A stretch of 64,000 bases of DNA, from NCBI RefSeq assembly GCF_037975245.1, contig NC_092563.1, positions 29,475,960-29,539,959 on the forward strand. Direction: 5' to 3'. Shown piece after piece: positions 33,701-46,005 of this stretch. The notes under the pieces are model-generated. The model had not been told where the DNA came from, did not search any database, and was given only the letters and a program-made list of their open reading frames with translations. The translations under genes were made by a program, and so were the position numbers. Source of the DNA: Apostichopus japonicus (taxonomy: Eukaryota; Echinodermata; Holothuroidea; Aspidochirotida; Stichopodidae). The number at the start of each line of letters is the position of its first letter. The first letter of the stretch is position 1.

Positions 33701-34600
33701 TGTGAACTTTTCAAGAGCACTTTCAGTGCTGTACCTGGAAGTCAGGTAAAAGATTGTGTTTTTCAAATGGTGACTAAATTGCTCAACAACGACCCTTTCA
33801 ACCAGTTTAGAAATAAATGGGAGATTGCTTACTGGTCTGTATAGTTATTAAACTTAGGTTCAAGACCAGGTTTCTTTAGCAGAGGAAAAATGATGGTTTA
33901 ACTGTTTCCAAGAGCTCGGAAAATTAAAAGGAGGCAAAGGGAAGGATAACAAGAAAACAAGTCATCATGTTCCATTCATTGTCTTTACGAAGATGTCGTC
34001 AATCGTAAGTTTGAACATGGCACCTATTTTATAAAATATTACCGGACACATTAGTCGATTTGGTGACTAACTGTTCTATAATGCCATACTGGTCAGAAGA
34101 ACATTTCACTGATCGGTGTCATCCTCTCCATGTGAATGTTAACATCGCCAACAATTAATATTTGGTCCCTGCTGTTAGCACACGAATGTAGATATTTGGC
34201 AAATTGCTTGTAAAAACTGAAAGTTTTAACAGGTTGGTTAGCAGAATAAGGCGGTCGGTAGATGATACACGACTGGACATGATACCTTTGCAGTTAATGC
34301 ATCCATTCGGAAAGCTCAAATGAGTCCTCTTAACCACTATTAATCATAGCAACTCCAACATTGTCCATAAATAGCGTGCCAGTTCCACCACCGCTACGTT
34401 CACTTTGCCTGGGACTGTCAAGAAAAATGTAACCCGGAGCTTTCAGTTCATACCTGGCCAAAGCATCATTTTGAGAGATCCATGTTTCAGTCATACATCA
34501 AGATCAATCTTATGATCGTGCACATTATCAAGCATATCCACAATCTTGTTGCATACGGAACCAGTATTGATGTGTGTAAGGTTTAGGAGAGGTCACTGTG
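33700..34600 (-). pseudogene. CR1/Jockey-type LINE remnant (endonuclease and RT start)
   Basis: On the minus strand the endonuclease is recognisable around 34130-34260 (FYKQFAKYLHSCANSRDQIL then IVGDVNIHMERMTPIS, containing the GDxN motif). An N-terminal SVCNKIVDMLDNVHDHKIDL-type stretch lies near 34500-34560. The RT entry (KKPGLEPKF with YRPVS-like decay) lies near 33830-33880. Frames are heavily broken. Units 2 and 3 lack it, so it entered after the duplication, or they lost it. Confidence 0.65.
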
Positions 34601-34999
34601 GATCGTACATGGTCCTTTTCAATACTAACATGCTTCAAGTAGAAATGACCGACCTGTCTTTAAGAGAAGTGATGTCTTGTGTTTGTGTCGTCATATTTCC
34701 CTTGGCCAAGCATTGGCTTTATCGGTCGGTATCTGTTCATGCCGCACAATTAGCAGGTCCAGGACTCAATCGTTTACATTGGCTCAACGAGAATGAACCT
34801 TGTGATGTGTTTTACTGATGCCATAAGTCAACAATTTAAATCTCCTCGACCGAACAATAGAGTCACTCAACCATTTTGAATTAGCAGTAGGATGAGTACG
34901 AAGTTGAAGAAGCTGGCTTCTTGTATAGAACATGGTTCATTTTTGTAAATTGCTTATTATGATCTTGATTCATAGCAGGAATGTTAACTTGGTAAATAC

Positions 35000-36100
35000 T
35001 AAAATATATAACTAGACAGATGTAAGCACCATCTGGTAAAAAATAGCACACTTTGGAATGTGCTTTGTAACAAAAATAATCTTATATTGATATCTTCCTT
35101 TGTATGCTTATTGTGGTCCTTCTTCCCACTGATGTGCGTATGTTTCATTCACCACGCATGGCAATACGAACAAGAAGAAGCACGCTAATATTTACTGTGG
35201 GTATTGAGGTAGACTGGTATGACTAACATCTAGTTAATTCATACTGAATCAAAAGGCCTTTTGGCTAAGATCATATGTAGTATCTGTTCCCTTTCGAGGG
35301 GAATTGTGATGCACACCCGACGATGATCACACAGTCACAGTCCCCATGCAAGGGGACTGGGGCTGAGAGCGGATCAGTCGTTTGGTAGTTTGGTTTCGTG
35401 CCCAGGTTCTTTCCTGGGCGACTTTTCCTTAGAAAAGAATCAAAAGGCAAAGAGAAATCTATGAATAAAGCATTTCGCAAAAACTTGTGAAAAGAAGGTT
35501 ATTTATTTGACGTGAAGGCACTTTCAAGTATTCATGAAAAGAAGGTTTGCCTGACTAGAAGACAACTGACCAACTGTTAAAAGTTAAAGTTAAAGGAAGA
35601 TATAGGGCACTGGATTTCTTTAAAATTAATCACTTTAACGAATAGGTGAAGGGTGCTTATTTGACTTGAAGGCAGCTAGATAGAAAGATTTATGACACGT
35701 GGAGTGCCATGAATGAATCATTTTACAATAGATTATGAAAAAGTAGTGTGTTACCTGACTTTAAGGAAGCTAATCTACTTTTATCATAGGAGTACAAAAG
35801 GCACTGGTAAATGTTATGAATTAATAACGAACCAGTAACTCACAGAAAAGGAAGTGTTTTTAGTTGTTTAAAGGCAATTGAGTACGTACTTGAAGAACCA
35901 GTTGAGTATCATATTATACTTTATATTAATTCATGGAAAAAAGGGATTTTACTTCAATAATGAGCTACCGTGGCAGGCAACAGGAGCAGCATTTTGGTAA
36001 TTCTTTTGGTGACTTCCTGATGAAAGATTCCCAATCTAAACAAATGAGAAAGAAACAAATTAGAGCTTGCCTTATTCGCAAAAGATCATTTATCATGGTC
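35000..36100. other. 3' flank of copy 1, continued
   Basis: Non-coding; shares long blocks with 49190-49990 and 56900-57740. Short open frames here are not conserved between units. Confidence 0.55.
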
Positions 36101-36103
36101 AGA

Positions 36104-36840
36104 TGTCAAGAAATAATTTACTGCCACCTTCAAAGCTTTTCCCTCACCGAGCTAATTTATTGGCTCATTCAACCAACAGACGTCTGAGAAAGGCTGAGAT
36201 GAAAGGACAGTATGGAAGCTGGTTTTCAACTGTTATTTAGATAAAAGTTTCACTTCAGAAGTTATGGTGGAATAAAAGCCTTCCCGACAGCTTCCCAACT
36301 TTTTATCATTTTCTGTTCCGCAACTAAATTAAGATCTGATTAAAAATATAGCAGGGGTGCCATCTTATATCAAATTGGGTATGAAATCGTGAATTGATTT
36401 TCTTCTTTAACAAACTCAGGTAAATACATCATGGAAACGTTGAAAATTGGACTTTGAAAGGTAAATGAGTTTTTGTAGCCTTCTGATGTGCATCAGAATT
36501 GCATAGAAAGTGTGAAAGAGGCACTGTTGATGTTTGTCACTTTGGAATTTATATTCAGTGGGTTTTGAAAATATTGTACAAACAGCTGCTTAATCTGACA
36601 CTACGTAACAAAACTAACAAATATCATAGCCCTTTGAACATTTCAACCAGTTCTTAAATGCTACGAATAATTTTCAAGCCCTTTAGACCTTTATACTTAA
36701 AACCGGTAATCAAGTTTGTCAACCACCGCCATTTCTATGGTGCCGTAAATGTCTGATAAACCTCTTACCATGGGCAAAACCTGTTTCACATCTCCTTTCT
36801 TGACTTCGCAAAACGGACGGCAAGTGTAATAGCCGATACT
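36104..36840 (-). pseudogene. Decayed copy of BPI-like exon A and its flank
   Basis: The plus-strand block 36109-36300 matches 10291-10500. At 36716-36816 the minus strand encodes VKQVLPMVRGLSDIYGTIEM then AVVDKLDYRF, clearly related to exon A (ILPMVRGVPDIKFTIEMALVDKLEYRF). The donor is destroyed: the bases matching TATGAGTGAG are missing and the frame stops. It is thus a duplicated and inactivated exon; I saw no copies of exons B or C near it. Confidence 0.65.
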
Positions 36841-36849
36841 CATTTACTT

Positions 36850-37970
36850 CAATTATTATATTACCAGAACTGTTTGGAAACAATGGTATCAAATACCTTC
36901 ATCTCTCTTCAGTGGCATCAATTGCATTGCACTGTTGCTTGGTATAATGTTGTAAATAACTGGACGAGAAACTACCCTGTTTTGGTTTTCAAGTCTCTTG
37001 TAACTAGGAGTCTGAACTCCTGTTTCACCTAACCCTTCTGACTTTTGCTTGCATCCAACTTTGTTGCCTGTCTGGAACATTGTGGCCTTTCTGCCTTTTA
37101 TCCCTTTTCCTCTAGCCATGCTTGGAAAAATCCTGGTTGTCCATTCACTCTTTCCAGTAAATCTGCAGAAATAGAGAAAGTACCCAAAATTGAGTCCCAA
37201 AAAGTAGGCAAATTAGTCCAAATAGTAGATAATTTGATTGATAAAAATGTTTTTAGACTTCCAGTTAACAATGAAAATTTCGGAAATGTGCACCTTCAAT
37301 TGCTAATAATTAATCAGAAGGGAGGACACCCTCACATGAGATACCACGTGTACGTACAGAGGGCGCCCTTTTATTCCGAAATATGCTAATATATCACATA
37401 ATTCCTAACAAAGATGAAATATTTTCTTTAGACGTTTCCAACGATTTCTTAATTCTTATGTTACCATCTTCCTATTCATTTACGTTGTACCTTTTTCTAC
37501 TGACTGAATACGGAAAATATGGAAGGGATAAATAGATACAGGTAACAGCAGAAAACAGACCAGACGATGATAATGAAATTTGAAAAGAGCAAAGAGAGTT
37601 TGGGTTAGAAAGGGATTCGAACCATTTACAATCATTTACTACATTAGTACCTGAAAATAGTACCGAGTTACTTTCTTATCATAGGCTACACCACCTCTTT
37701 AGCACGGGCAAAGGAGGGGTGGTGGTGGTACCGATTCAGAATTCCATGATTTTTCAGGATTTTGAACAACTTCAATGGGATTTAAACTCAAATATCATTA
37801 CTTCTTATCACAAGTATTTCTCACTGGAGCGTGCTTTTTCCCGACACTAAAACGGTGTCTATGTCACTTGTTTTATTTAACATTCAAGGGTCTACTAGGT
37901 TAGCGTAAAGATAGTTTTCCCCGAGGCCCTGAAATATAAAACTACAAGAAGAATAAAAATAGTATAATCA
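36850..37970. other. Intergenic, nothing recognised
   Basis: No supported feature. The block around 37430-37580 resembles 13600-13740 (TTTCCAACGATTTCTTAATT and AGATACAGGTAA.AGCAGAAAACAGACCAGAC), another piece of the duplication shared with the 10-14 kb region. Confidence 0.5.
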
Positions 37971-37981
37971 TAATAACAATA

Positions 37982-38170
37982 TTAAAGAATACAAGAACGT
38001 AAAATTCTCACTGCGGCCTTCTGTAGACGACTAATTCTGAGAACATTTCTGGTATTACTCATACCCCAAACTAAACTACAATACTCAAACATCGATAAAA
38101 TATATCCATTATAAAATAGAATACAAGTATTAGTATCAATCAGTGGTTTTATACGTCTACGTAAAGCCAA
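37982..38170 (-). pseudogene. LINE RT C-terminal fragment
   Basis: The translated segment contains FYNGYILSMFEYCSLVWG and RLQKAAVRIL, the C-terminal RT/post-RT region of Jockey/CR1-type LINEs (usually Y.S.I.YCS.VWG). It is truncated at both ends. A diverged copy lies at 39595-39880. Confidence 0.75.
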
Positions 38171-38819
38171 TCTTAGACTACTAGAAACGAGCTTGCAACA
38201 GAATCGACTTGCTCATTCCAAGATAATTCATTGTCGATGTTTACGCCCAAAATCTTTACGCAGCATACACTTCGACAGTAATGTATTATTTGTTATTTGG
38301 AATAGATTTTAGCCTTTGTCTTGAACCAATCAATATGCTTTGAGTTTTATGACTACTCCTTTGTGCACTGCCGATTCTAACTTACCGTCACCATAGTAAC
38401 CACGCGTCTATGATATTTATTTTTATATATGTGACAAAAATCTAACATCCAATAACGCAGAAAGGAAGGTCTACTACTGTAACTACTACTGGCTACTGTT
38501 GTAATTGTTATAGCTATGTCACGTATTATGCAGCTTTTACACAGGAAAATCGTGAATCACACGAACTGTTAGTATTGATAATGATCAGCATAGTACCAAC
38601 CAACCTGTTTTACGATCTCTTTTTGCCTATACCTGGTCACGTCGAAAGGCTTAATCCAGGTAATCCTTTAAAACTCTCTTCACAAAGCACAGTGATATTT
38701 ATAATAATGCAATCTTTCCGGTTGAAATACTAATCGTAAGAATCTGTGCTGAATATATACTTTACAAACCGTATCATCATTTTGGTTTTTTACTAGACTA
38801 TTAAATTGATGAACTGACC

Positions 38820-38920
38820 TGACACATTTGCATGCGATACTGGTAACTGGTGTCCGCATATCTAGCGGGGGGCCCGGATTCGAATATAGGTGGAGAGTGG
38901 AAGTTTTATGTTTTTTTTGT
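38820..38920 (+). repeat. Degenerate tRNA-like SINE head
   Basis: GGTGTCCGCATATCTAGCGG ... GGATTCGAATATAGG corresponds to the tRNA-like heads at 40919-40975 and 41296-41350. The B-box is eroded (GGATTCGAATA). Confidence 0.45.
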
Positions 38921-39189
38921 TCTGGATTTTCCAACTCACTTCAATTTCAATTATAAATATTTTCATTTACCTTTGTCGTTTATTTCCATTTCATTTAACA
39001 GAGTCTGTTCAAAGTATCTCTTTCGAGATCCGGCTTAGGAATCACAAATGATTCCGAGTTGTTTAGCATTATGTTTGATCTCTAGAGTAAAGCAAATATG
39101 TCACAAAAAACAAAACACAGAACTAGCATTGTTCGATACAGGTGAAAAATGCCAACAGTGGAATTACGACCTTCCTTACCGGTTTCGAA

Positions 39190-39333
<144 letters not shown>

Positions 39334-39372
39334 TTATATCAGTTATTCAAAGCCAATTTATAGGCTCTAAAA

Positions 39373-39510
39373 CACCAGTAGAATCACTGTGGTCGAGTGG
39401 TACGGGCTTAGGTTCGTAACACGAAGATCCGGGGTTCGATTCCTACCTTCGCCTGATGAGCCCCAAAAGGACGAAACCGGTCGTGAAGTGGAATTTTTCC
39501 ATCTTTCACA
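39373..39510 (+). mobile_element. SINE/retrozyme-like unit: tRNA-like promoter plus hammerhead (copy 1)
   Basis: ACACCAGTAGAATCACTGTG starts a block shared with 51746-51870. A pol III A-box-like TGGTCGAGTGG lies at 39390-39400 and a canonical B-box GGTTCGATTCC at 39433-39443. Their spacing of 43 is as in a tRNA gene. The hammerhead begins at once, its stem I reusing the last B-box bases. The tRNA cloverleaf is degenerate, so it is a promoter relic rather than a tRNA gene. Compare the SINE-like, hammerhead-bearing Sm-alpha family of schistosomes. Confidence 0.75.
39439..39494 (+). ncRNA. Hammerhead ribozyme in SINE copy 1
   Basis: Distal stem I ATTCC/GGAAT (39439-39443 with 39490-39494), internal loop, proximal stem I CTTCGC/GTGAAG (39447-39452 with 39483-39488). 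Then box CTGATGA (39453-39459), stem II GCCC-CAAAA-GGAC (one C-A mismatch), GAAA (39473-39476), palindromic ACCGGT as minimal stem III, and cleavage after GTC at 39482. The core is complete; the stem II mismatch (C for T compared with copy 2) may weaken it. Confidence 0.88.
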
Positions 39511-39594
39511 TTTTGAACGTTTTTTGAGTAAGGACCAGTTTAAAGTTTTGAAGAGGTCTTCAGCTCTATCATCACATTTGCATTGAGAATAATT

Positions 39595-41265
39595 CTTGCT
39601 GCAGCTTTCTGTAGACGACTAAGTCTGAGAACATTTCTGACATTACTCAAATCCCATACTAAACTACAATACTCAAACGTCGGTAAAATATATCCATTAT
39701 AAAATAGAATACAAGTATCGGTATCAATGAATGGTTTTATACGTCAAAGTAAAGCCAATCTACTGGAAACGAGCTTGCAAACAGAATCGACTTGCTCATT
39801 CCAAGATATTTCATTGTCGATTTTAATGTCCAAAACCTTTCTCGCAGCATACACTTTCAAATATGGAAACTCCGACGGGTAACGTATAGTTTGCTATTTG
39901 GAATAGATTCCAGCCTTGCCTTGAACCATTCAACATGCATTGAGTTTCATTCCTACTACTTAATTTACTGCAGATTCTAACGTATAGTCACCACAGTAAC
40001 CACGCGGCTATGTTAACTATTTTATAATGTAACCTTCATGTGGTAAAAATCTAACATCCAACATCGCAGGAATCTTCTGATTTACTCTGACATAATACTA
40101 CTTTTGGGTAAACAACAAATATGCAGCAAAAAATAGCAGCTATACAATAAAGCTACCAGTAACATTTGACGCGTCGTCAGAGACACAAAAAATCCAATGA
40201 CTGATGCAACCAAACCTATAGTGACTACTTCATACAGTTTTTAAACGTGGAGAAGATAGCTATAAAACATTCCAGATATTAATGACGATCAATGGGGATT
40301 GAAAGCCAGCAGGAAAACCAAATATACAGCAAACGTCTACGGTTGGCTTCTTCATAGTATATATTGATACCAGCATATAATAATACAGTATTTGTAGATA
40401 CATATGAAATGTTACTGTTGTTATTGCTATAGTTATGTCACGTATGACATGGTCCTTTGTTATGTAGTTGTTACACAGAAAAATTGTGAATCACACGAAC
40501 TGTGAGTATTGATAGTGATCAGTATAGTACCAAATACCTGTTTTCCGATCTGTTTTTGCCTATACCTGCTCACATCGAAATGCTTAATCCAAGGTAATCC
40601 TTTAAAACTGTCTTCACAAAGTACAGTGATATTTATGAAATAACTCAATCTTTCCGGTTGAAATAATAATAGTTAGAATCTGTGCTGAATATTTACTTTA
40701 CAAAGTAACCGTATTATCATTTTGGATTTGTAATTTACAAGCACAAGCGGTATGCATAACGCGCATTTCGAAATTCATCTGGTTGTAAAAGAGCATTGAA
40801 TATAGGCCTTTTTCCACATGAAACTTCTGCAATGGTCAAGACCTTTAGTGAACCGTTAGGGATATATAAGACTATTATATTGATGCACTTACCTGACTCA
40901 TTTGCATGCGATACTGGTAACTGGTGTCCGCATATAAAGTGGGAGTGGAGGATTCGAACCCTGATGGAGGGTGGAAGTTTTTTCACTGTTCTGTATTTTC
41001 TAACTGACTACAATTTCAATTATATATATATATTCATTTGCCTTTGTCGTTTATTTCCATTTCATTTAACAGAGTCTGTTCAAAGTATCTCTTTCGAGAT
41101 CCGGCTTTAGGAATCACAAATGATTCCGAGTTGATTAGCATCATGTTTGTTCTCAAGAGTAAGGCAAAATATGTCTCAAAAAAACAAAACACTGCAGAAC
41201 TAGCATTGTTCGATACAGGGGGGAAATGCCTGCAGTGGAATTACGACCATCCTTACCGGTTTCGA
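39595..41265. repeat. Degenerate tandem duplication, unit B
   Basis: Second copy of the 37980-39190 unit, again starting with a LINE RT fragment (39595-39880, minus strand, more decayed). It ends at CCTTACCGGTTTCGAAC, as unit A does. It is longer by several hundred bases because of an insert around 40060-40400. Confidence 0.78.
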
Positions 41266-41295
41266 ACTTCTGGCCACGCAATCAGCGTTCATTTG

Positions 41296-41350
41296 CTTAG
41301 TGGTTAGTGTGGCCGCATATAAAGCGGGAGGCACAGGTTCGAATCCCTTT
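41296..41350 (+). repeat. tRNA-derived SINE head
   Basis: TTAGTGGTTAGTGTGG (A-box region) and GGTTCGAATCC (41336-41346, B-box) are spaced as in a tRNA. Related heads at 40919 and 38851 share GCATATAAAG.GGGAG. It is followed within 40 bp by AT-rich sequence. The acceptor stem does not pair, so it is not a functional tRNA gene. Confidence 0.65.
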
Positions 41351-41399
41351 AGAGTCTGGAAGTTTGTGCACTGTTCTGAATATATATATTATATATTTT

Positions 41400-42480
41400 A
41401 TTGTATATATATGTAACATATATTAACAGATCATCTGTTCATCTTCATACATACATTGTGCATTCCTCGTTGAAATTGAAATTGATTTTACCCGTTTTCT
41501 TTAAAGAGTTTGTGTACTTTTCTCAACGAAGACATGTTATGGCGACCAGAGTGGTAATAACTATACTCCTAAAAACCGACTTTGAACAAAAAATTCGCCT
41601 CTAATGACTGGAGCAATTGGAGTGTTTTATGCAGCTTTTTATGTTTTGTAAAGTGTCATTTCCGGTATCTGAGAGGCACGTGGCAACTTTTGTCGTGCTT
41701 GTGTTATTTCAGCGCTCCACTCAGATAGTGTCATAGTTGTCACTGGAAAATGCCATGAAAAATCCCCCCCCCCCCCCTTCTCGCACAAACTTACTTTTGT
41801 GTAATACTTCCATATTAGTCTGGGCATGCAGCTCTCAGTGCACAAAGTTTGATGCATGTCTACATTCAGTCACAGTCGTCAAATTATGAGATGTTAGCAC
41901 TAGCAGTGGCTAAAGTGTGTCAATTTGCCTACAAATCTTTGCCCGAACATGGTTAGTGAATATCATTAGTCCATAAAACCGTAGTTGAGTAAATTAAGGC
42001 AAATAGCCTATAAAGTTACTGTCCAGAACATACCTGGCTAGGCTGAGTAGGCCTAGGCCTAGCTGAAAACTCAGATTACTGGCTATGCATATACTGCGTA
42101 TTCCTTTTTGCCACATTTACAGTGTTGTTGCAATTGGAGGATATATCCATGGTATAGTAAATAACAATACATCAGCAGAGCAGACGACACTACGACACTA
42201 GTAAGGTAATTACATCCCTATGTAATTGCTTCTACTATCGCTTCCTAAGAATTACCTGTGAAACTGCAGTCCACTACCACATTTTAGACGATTTTGCTTA
42301 CTAAATGCGGCATATGATATCACCATTTCGAGTGATTAATGCAACGTTATCACTTTAATTATGCCAAAGACGTAGTGCTTGAATTACGCACCGGTATTTT
42401 CTTGCCGCACAAGCAAAGCGCCAACAGTTGGGTGAGTGGCTTCGGTATAACTCACATGACGTCATTCTCCCTACATCTCC
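41400..42480. other. Intergenic, nothing recognised
   Basis: Contains a poly-C run (41764-41777) and short frames only. Confidence 0.5.
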
Positions 42481-42519
42481 CTCTGCATATATATCTCCCT
42501 ATCCCATCTCCCATCATCT

Positions 42520-42522
42520 CCC

Positions 42523-42583
<61 letters not shown>

Positions 42584-42597
42584 ATATATATATACAT

Positions 42598-42665
<68 letters not shown>
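42520..42665. repeat. (TA)n microsatellite
   Basis: Long TA tract with ACATA interruptions, preceded by (CTCCCTATATC)-like direct repeats at 42466-42525. Confidence 0.9.
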
Positions 42666-42668
<3 letters not shown>

Positions 42669-42669
42669 A

Positions 42670-43370
42670 CAACTCTTTCTGGGATAACCCCCTAAGACTT
42701 TTTGATTTCTATGCGTGTTTAGTTAATTGGATGCTTATTATTTAGCCATGGCTTTGTGCATTGTTAAGCATTACGTAATCATGATTGTTAAACGAGTTTC
42801 GGAATTCCGTCGGCATGAGGGTATCAGCAGAACCGTAAAGCTACGTTCTCTCTCTTTTCTATCTCGGACTTGAACCGAAAACAAGCTGGACAGTAAGTTG
42901 CTCTTGTTTAATTATGAAATGTTAGTCAGAATTTTAGTTCAAAAGAAAAGGAACCGGTAGATCAACCATTTTCCACCTTCATTGAGATAATATTGACTCA
43001 TTACTTTGCGAATTAAATTGGGTGTTTTTGGTACTTTTATAGATGGCAAAAGAGACAGGGAAGGAGCTAAATTAAAGCTGAACGAGGAAGAAAGAAAGAG
43101 AACGTGAAACTAAGAAAATGAAAAGGCCCACGCTCGTATAGAGACATGCCATAGAAAGAACATTCATTTTTTTGTACCCATTAACGTTGACAGAACCCTC
43201 AACGAAACATATACTAGAGCCGTTATAAAGAAAGGATGCCATTTGAAGCCCACCCGAAATAGACGTGAAAGTTTAAAAGAATATATATAGAAAAGATGAT
43301 TCTATGTTTTATGTAACCGAGTTTAATGTTGTTTAAAATTATATTGAACATTTGAAACGCATATACGCTA
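42670..43370. other. Upstream region of sulfotransferase copy 2
   Basis: No gene seen. An A/G-rich patch at 43040-43120 is purine-biased but not coding. Confidence 0.45.
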
Positions 43371-43455
43371 TATATATATATATATATACACATATATATA
43401 TACACATATACATATATATATAGGCCTATATATATATATATTTATATATATATCC
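43371..43455. repeat. (TA)n tract before copy 2
   Basis: Imperfect TA tract ending about 80 bp before the start codon, in the same place as in copies 1 and 3. Confidence 0.85.
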
Positions 43456-43537
43456 ATATATACATGCATACATATATTCACACTGAAGGACATCTGGGTG
43501 TCAACGGTCTGTTTTGGGAAATTGCTGAATACCTATA

Positions 43538-43835
43538 ATGATGAAGACATGGACTGTCCTGCTGTCGCAGAGTTCACTGATCTATTTCATAACACTGGTG
43601 GCTCTACCTATCGTGATGGTGTTCTATGCTACATGGGAACCTACATTCATAACTTATACCGCTGAGCAACCAAAGTATAGAAGCCATAATATTGAGAGAC
43701 TTACGTCATTTACGCAAGGACCAATAAGAACGAAGTTGTTACATCAAGTTGCACCAACCGTTAGTGGCATCTCTCAAGTGAGGGGCACTGAAATTTTAAA
43801 TGTCTCACAGCAATCAGTTGACGATGTGCCAAAAG
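43538..43835 (+). CDS. WSCD-like sulfotransferase copy 2, exon 1
   Basis: ATGATG start, [20 protein letters not shown] then [20 protein letters not shown]: short N-tail, one membrane anchor, then luminal stem. Donor AAAG|GTATGT in phase 1, 298 nt as in copy 1. Stops occur in the following intron, unlike copy 1. Confidence 0.9.
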
Positions 43836-44145
43836 GTATGTTCTGGAACTTTCATGACTTATATGCTCGTAATTTCCACAGTTATTTTGTAACTTCGCTC
43901 AGCTGTCTCTTTTCCGTTATCTTTCTGGCTCTTTATTTCTTTGTAAATCATGTTTGCTTTTTCTTTGTGATAATTTTGAACCTCGTGTTCTAATTTGCTT
44001 AATATTAGTGATTTTGAAATTTTATGGACGGTACTATACGCTACTGTATATCTCTAATTGACTTAAGTGAAATAGGACTTAGCGTCTTTTTTTCTCGATT
44101 TCATTAACAAATACATGGTATGGGATTTCCTTTTCTTCTCTACAG

Positions 44146-44316
44146 CAATACTAAATATATGCCAGAATGTTACGTTAATGCCTCCTGGAAGTTTAGCAGT
44201 GGTAGCTTTGGCGAGTTTACCCGGCTCAGGAAACACGTGGCTGAGGTACCTGATAGAGAGAGTGACAGGCATATATACAGGCAGTATATATAACGACAGA
44301 ACACTATCAGTAGGAG
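44146..44316 (+). CDS. WSCD-like sulfotransferase copy 2, exon 2
   Basis: Acceptor TCTCTACAG, donor GGAG|GTGACT, 171 nt. PAPS-binding loop [20 protein letters not shown] is identical to copies 1 and 3. The last residues before the donor vary (TLSVGG here, TLTVGG and TLIAGG in the others). Confidence 0.92.
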
Positions 44317-44713
44317 GTGACTAAAACATGAATATTTAATTCTTGTCATTTTAAATACATGATTTTTATATCTCATGCATATAAAAATCCCCGAACTAAC
44401 CATTACATGTGTATATATAAAATAAAGCAGCAAAGAATACTAACTAACACATTTTAATATATTATATTCAACTTTATTAGAAATCAGTCTCTGTTGTCAG
44501 TTAATAGTGCTAATTTAATGATGTATGAATGTATTGATCCGAGCGGTATCAATATGTGATCAATATATTACAAGCATAAAACATTTTTATGTTTTATAAA
44601 CATCATGTCCTGCTGCCGTTCATGTGGAATTTAATCTTTTAGATAATGACGTGGTAATAAAGTTAATAGCAACCTGATTGTAAGAGTAAAGTGCTCTGAC
44701 TTACTTTCTGCAG

Positions 44714-44920
44714 GTTTTCTCGGAGAAGCCGTTCCTGCATATACAGGGAGAACGGTGGCTGTGAAAATGCACGCAATCAAAGAACCCAAAAAGATAAATA
44801 AAACGATGTTATTGATCAGGGATCTCTTCGAAGCCATTACAGCCGAGTTTAATCGCGTACATGGAAAAAACGGTGAATTACACACCAGATTAGCACCAAT
44901 AACCCTATATAAATCATATG
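44714..44920 (+). CDS. WSCD-like sulfotransferase copy 2, exon 3
   Basis: Acceptor TTTCTGCAG, donor ATG|GTAAGT, 207 nt. Encodes GFLGEAVPAYTGRTVAVKMH then AIKEPKKINKTMLLIRDLFE and AITAEFNR. Thr replaces Lys in the AIKAEFNR stretch of the others, next to the 3'-phosphate-binding region. Confidence 0.92.
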
Positions 44921-45035
44921 GTAAGTTTAACCTTAAATTTTAGATCTCATGGCTTAGAAATTTAGTTTGGGGAAATAAATGGGCGTCTGCAGAAAAAAAA
45001 TACAACATTTCCGGAAGATAAGAGAAGATTTTAAA

Positions 45036-45975
45036 TTCCAAATATTTTGTTAAAAAAAATGAAATGTCAGCTAAGACGGTTTTGGCAAAGTAAATTTTAA
45101 TGTACTACCAGCATTTCAGTGTACTCTACTCAAATTCACTAGCAAATTTAATTAAAACGTGAATAAATTGTCTCCCATCAACACCAAATACAGCTAATGA
45201 GATAATACAATATAAATATAAAGACTGTTGGAAAACTTTGTCCCTTGAATGAAAATCTGAGAATACTTGAAATAAATATCATGACAAATGTTTTGTGTTT
45301 ACAAAGTAAATATTTATTAACAGCAATGAACAATTCAGCATTTTCAGAGGAAAAAATTAATATTATTTATGCGCCAATGGAATTGTCCAAAATTGTATTC
45401 TAAGGCACACTCCAGTTGAAATAGTAGTGGGCTATAAAGGGTTTGCTATAGTAAACCATTCAAAGCCTTTTTTCAACATTCTCAATTAATAATTCAACAA
45501 AATAAATTCCTTACAAAATCCCAAGCCCTTTTAGAGGTTCACTGGTAAGCCCGTCATAGATATATAACATTCCATTAGTCAACTGTATAAAAACTACACT
45601 CCAGTTGAAACACTAGTGGGCTATGAGAGGTTCGCTAGTAAACCCTTCATAGATATATAACATTCTAATAATATACTGTACAAAAATACACTCCAGTTAA
45701 ACATTGGTGACAAATTGTTTGTGTTTACAAAGTAAATGTTTATTAACAGCAATGACCTGTTCAGCATTTTCAGAGGAAAAAATAATATTATTTATGCGCC
45801 AATGAAAATGAATGTCCAAAATTCCAAATATTTTGTTAAAAAATGAAATGTCAGCTAAGACGGTTTTGCCAGAAGTTAATTTTAATGTACTAAACCAGCA
45901 TATAAGTGTACTCTATTCAAATTCACTAGCAAATTTAATTAAAACGTGATTAATCGTCTCCAATGGCGAACGAGT
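45036..45975. repeat. Internally repeated insert in intron 3 of copy 2
   Basis: Blocks occur two or three times: AAATGTCAGCTAAGACGGTT (about 45061, 45846), AACAGCAATGA.C..TTCAGC (about 45319, 45744), CACTCCAGTTGAAA.A (about 45408, 45598, 45690). Copies 1 and 3 lack it. It has replaced most of the exon-like block found in the other copies, of which only the 3' end remains (about 45981-46043). Confidence 0.75.
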
Positions 45976-46005
45976 CTACCTGCTGTATCTTATCCGCCGG
46001 GTTAT

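Larger units (their letters stand above)
29650..36100. repeat. Segmental duplication unit 1 (sulfotransferase copy 1)
   Basis: Begins with the TA-flanked ACATCTGGGCGTCAGC leader and can be followed by shared blocks through the gene and its 3' flank. One example is ATGGAGTGCC.TGAATGAATCATTTTACAATA near 35699; another is the block at 35933-36090. Corresponding sequence lies in units 2 and 3. It also carries a LINE remnant that units 2 and 3 lack. Confidence 0.8.

Noticed and set aside
34546-34818. 90-codon plus-strand frame as a gene
   Set aside because: It overlaps the minus-strand LINE endonuclease remnant and is not present in the sister units.
39383-39453. A functional tRNA gene at the A/B-box sequences
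   Set aside because: The acceptor and T stems do not pair and the anticodon arm is too short; it reads as a SINE promoter relic.
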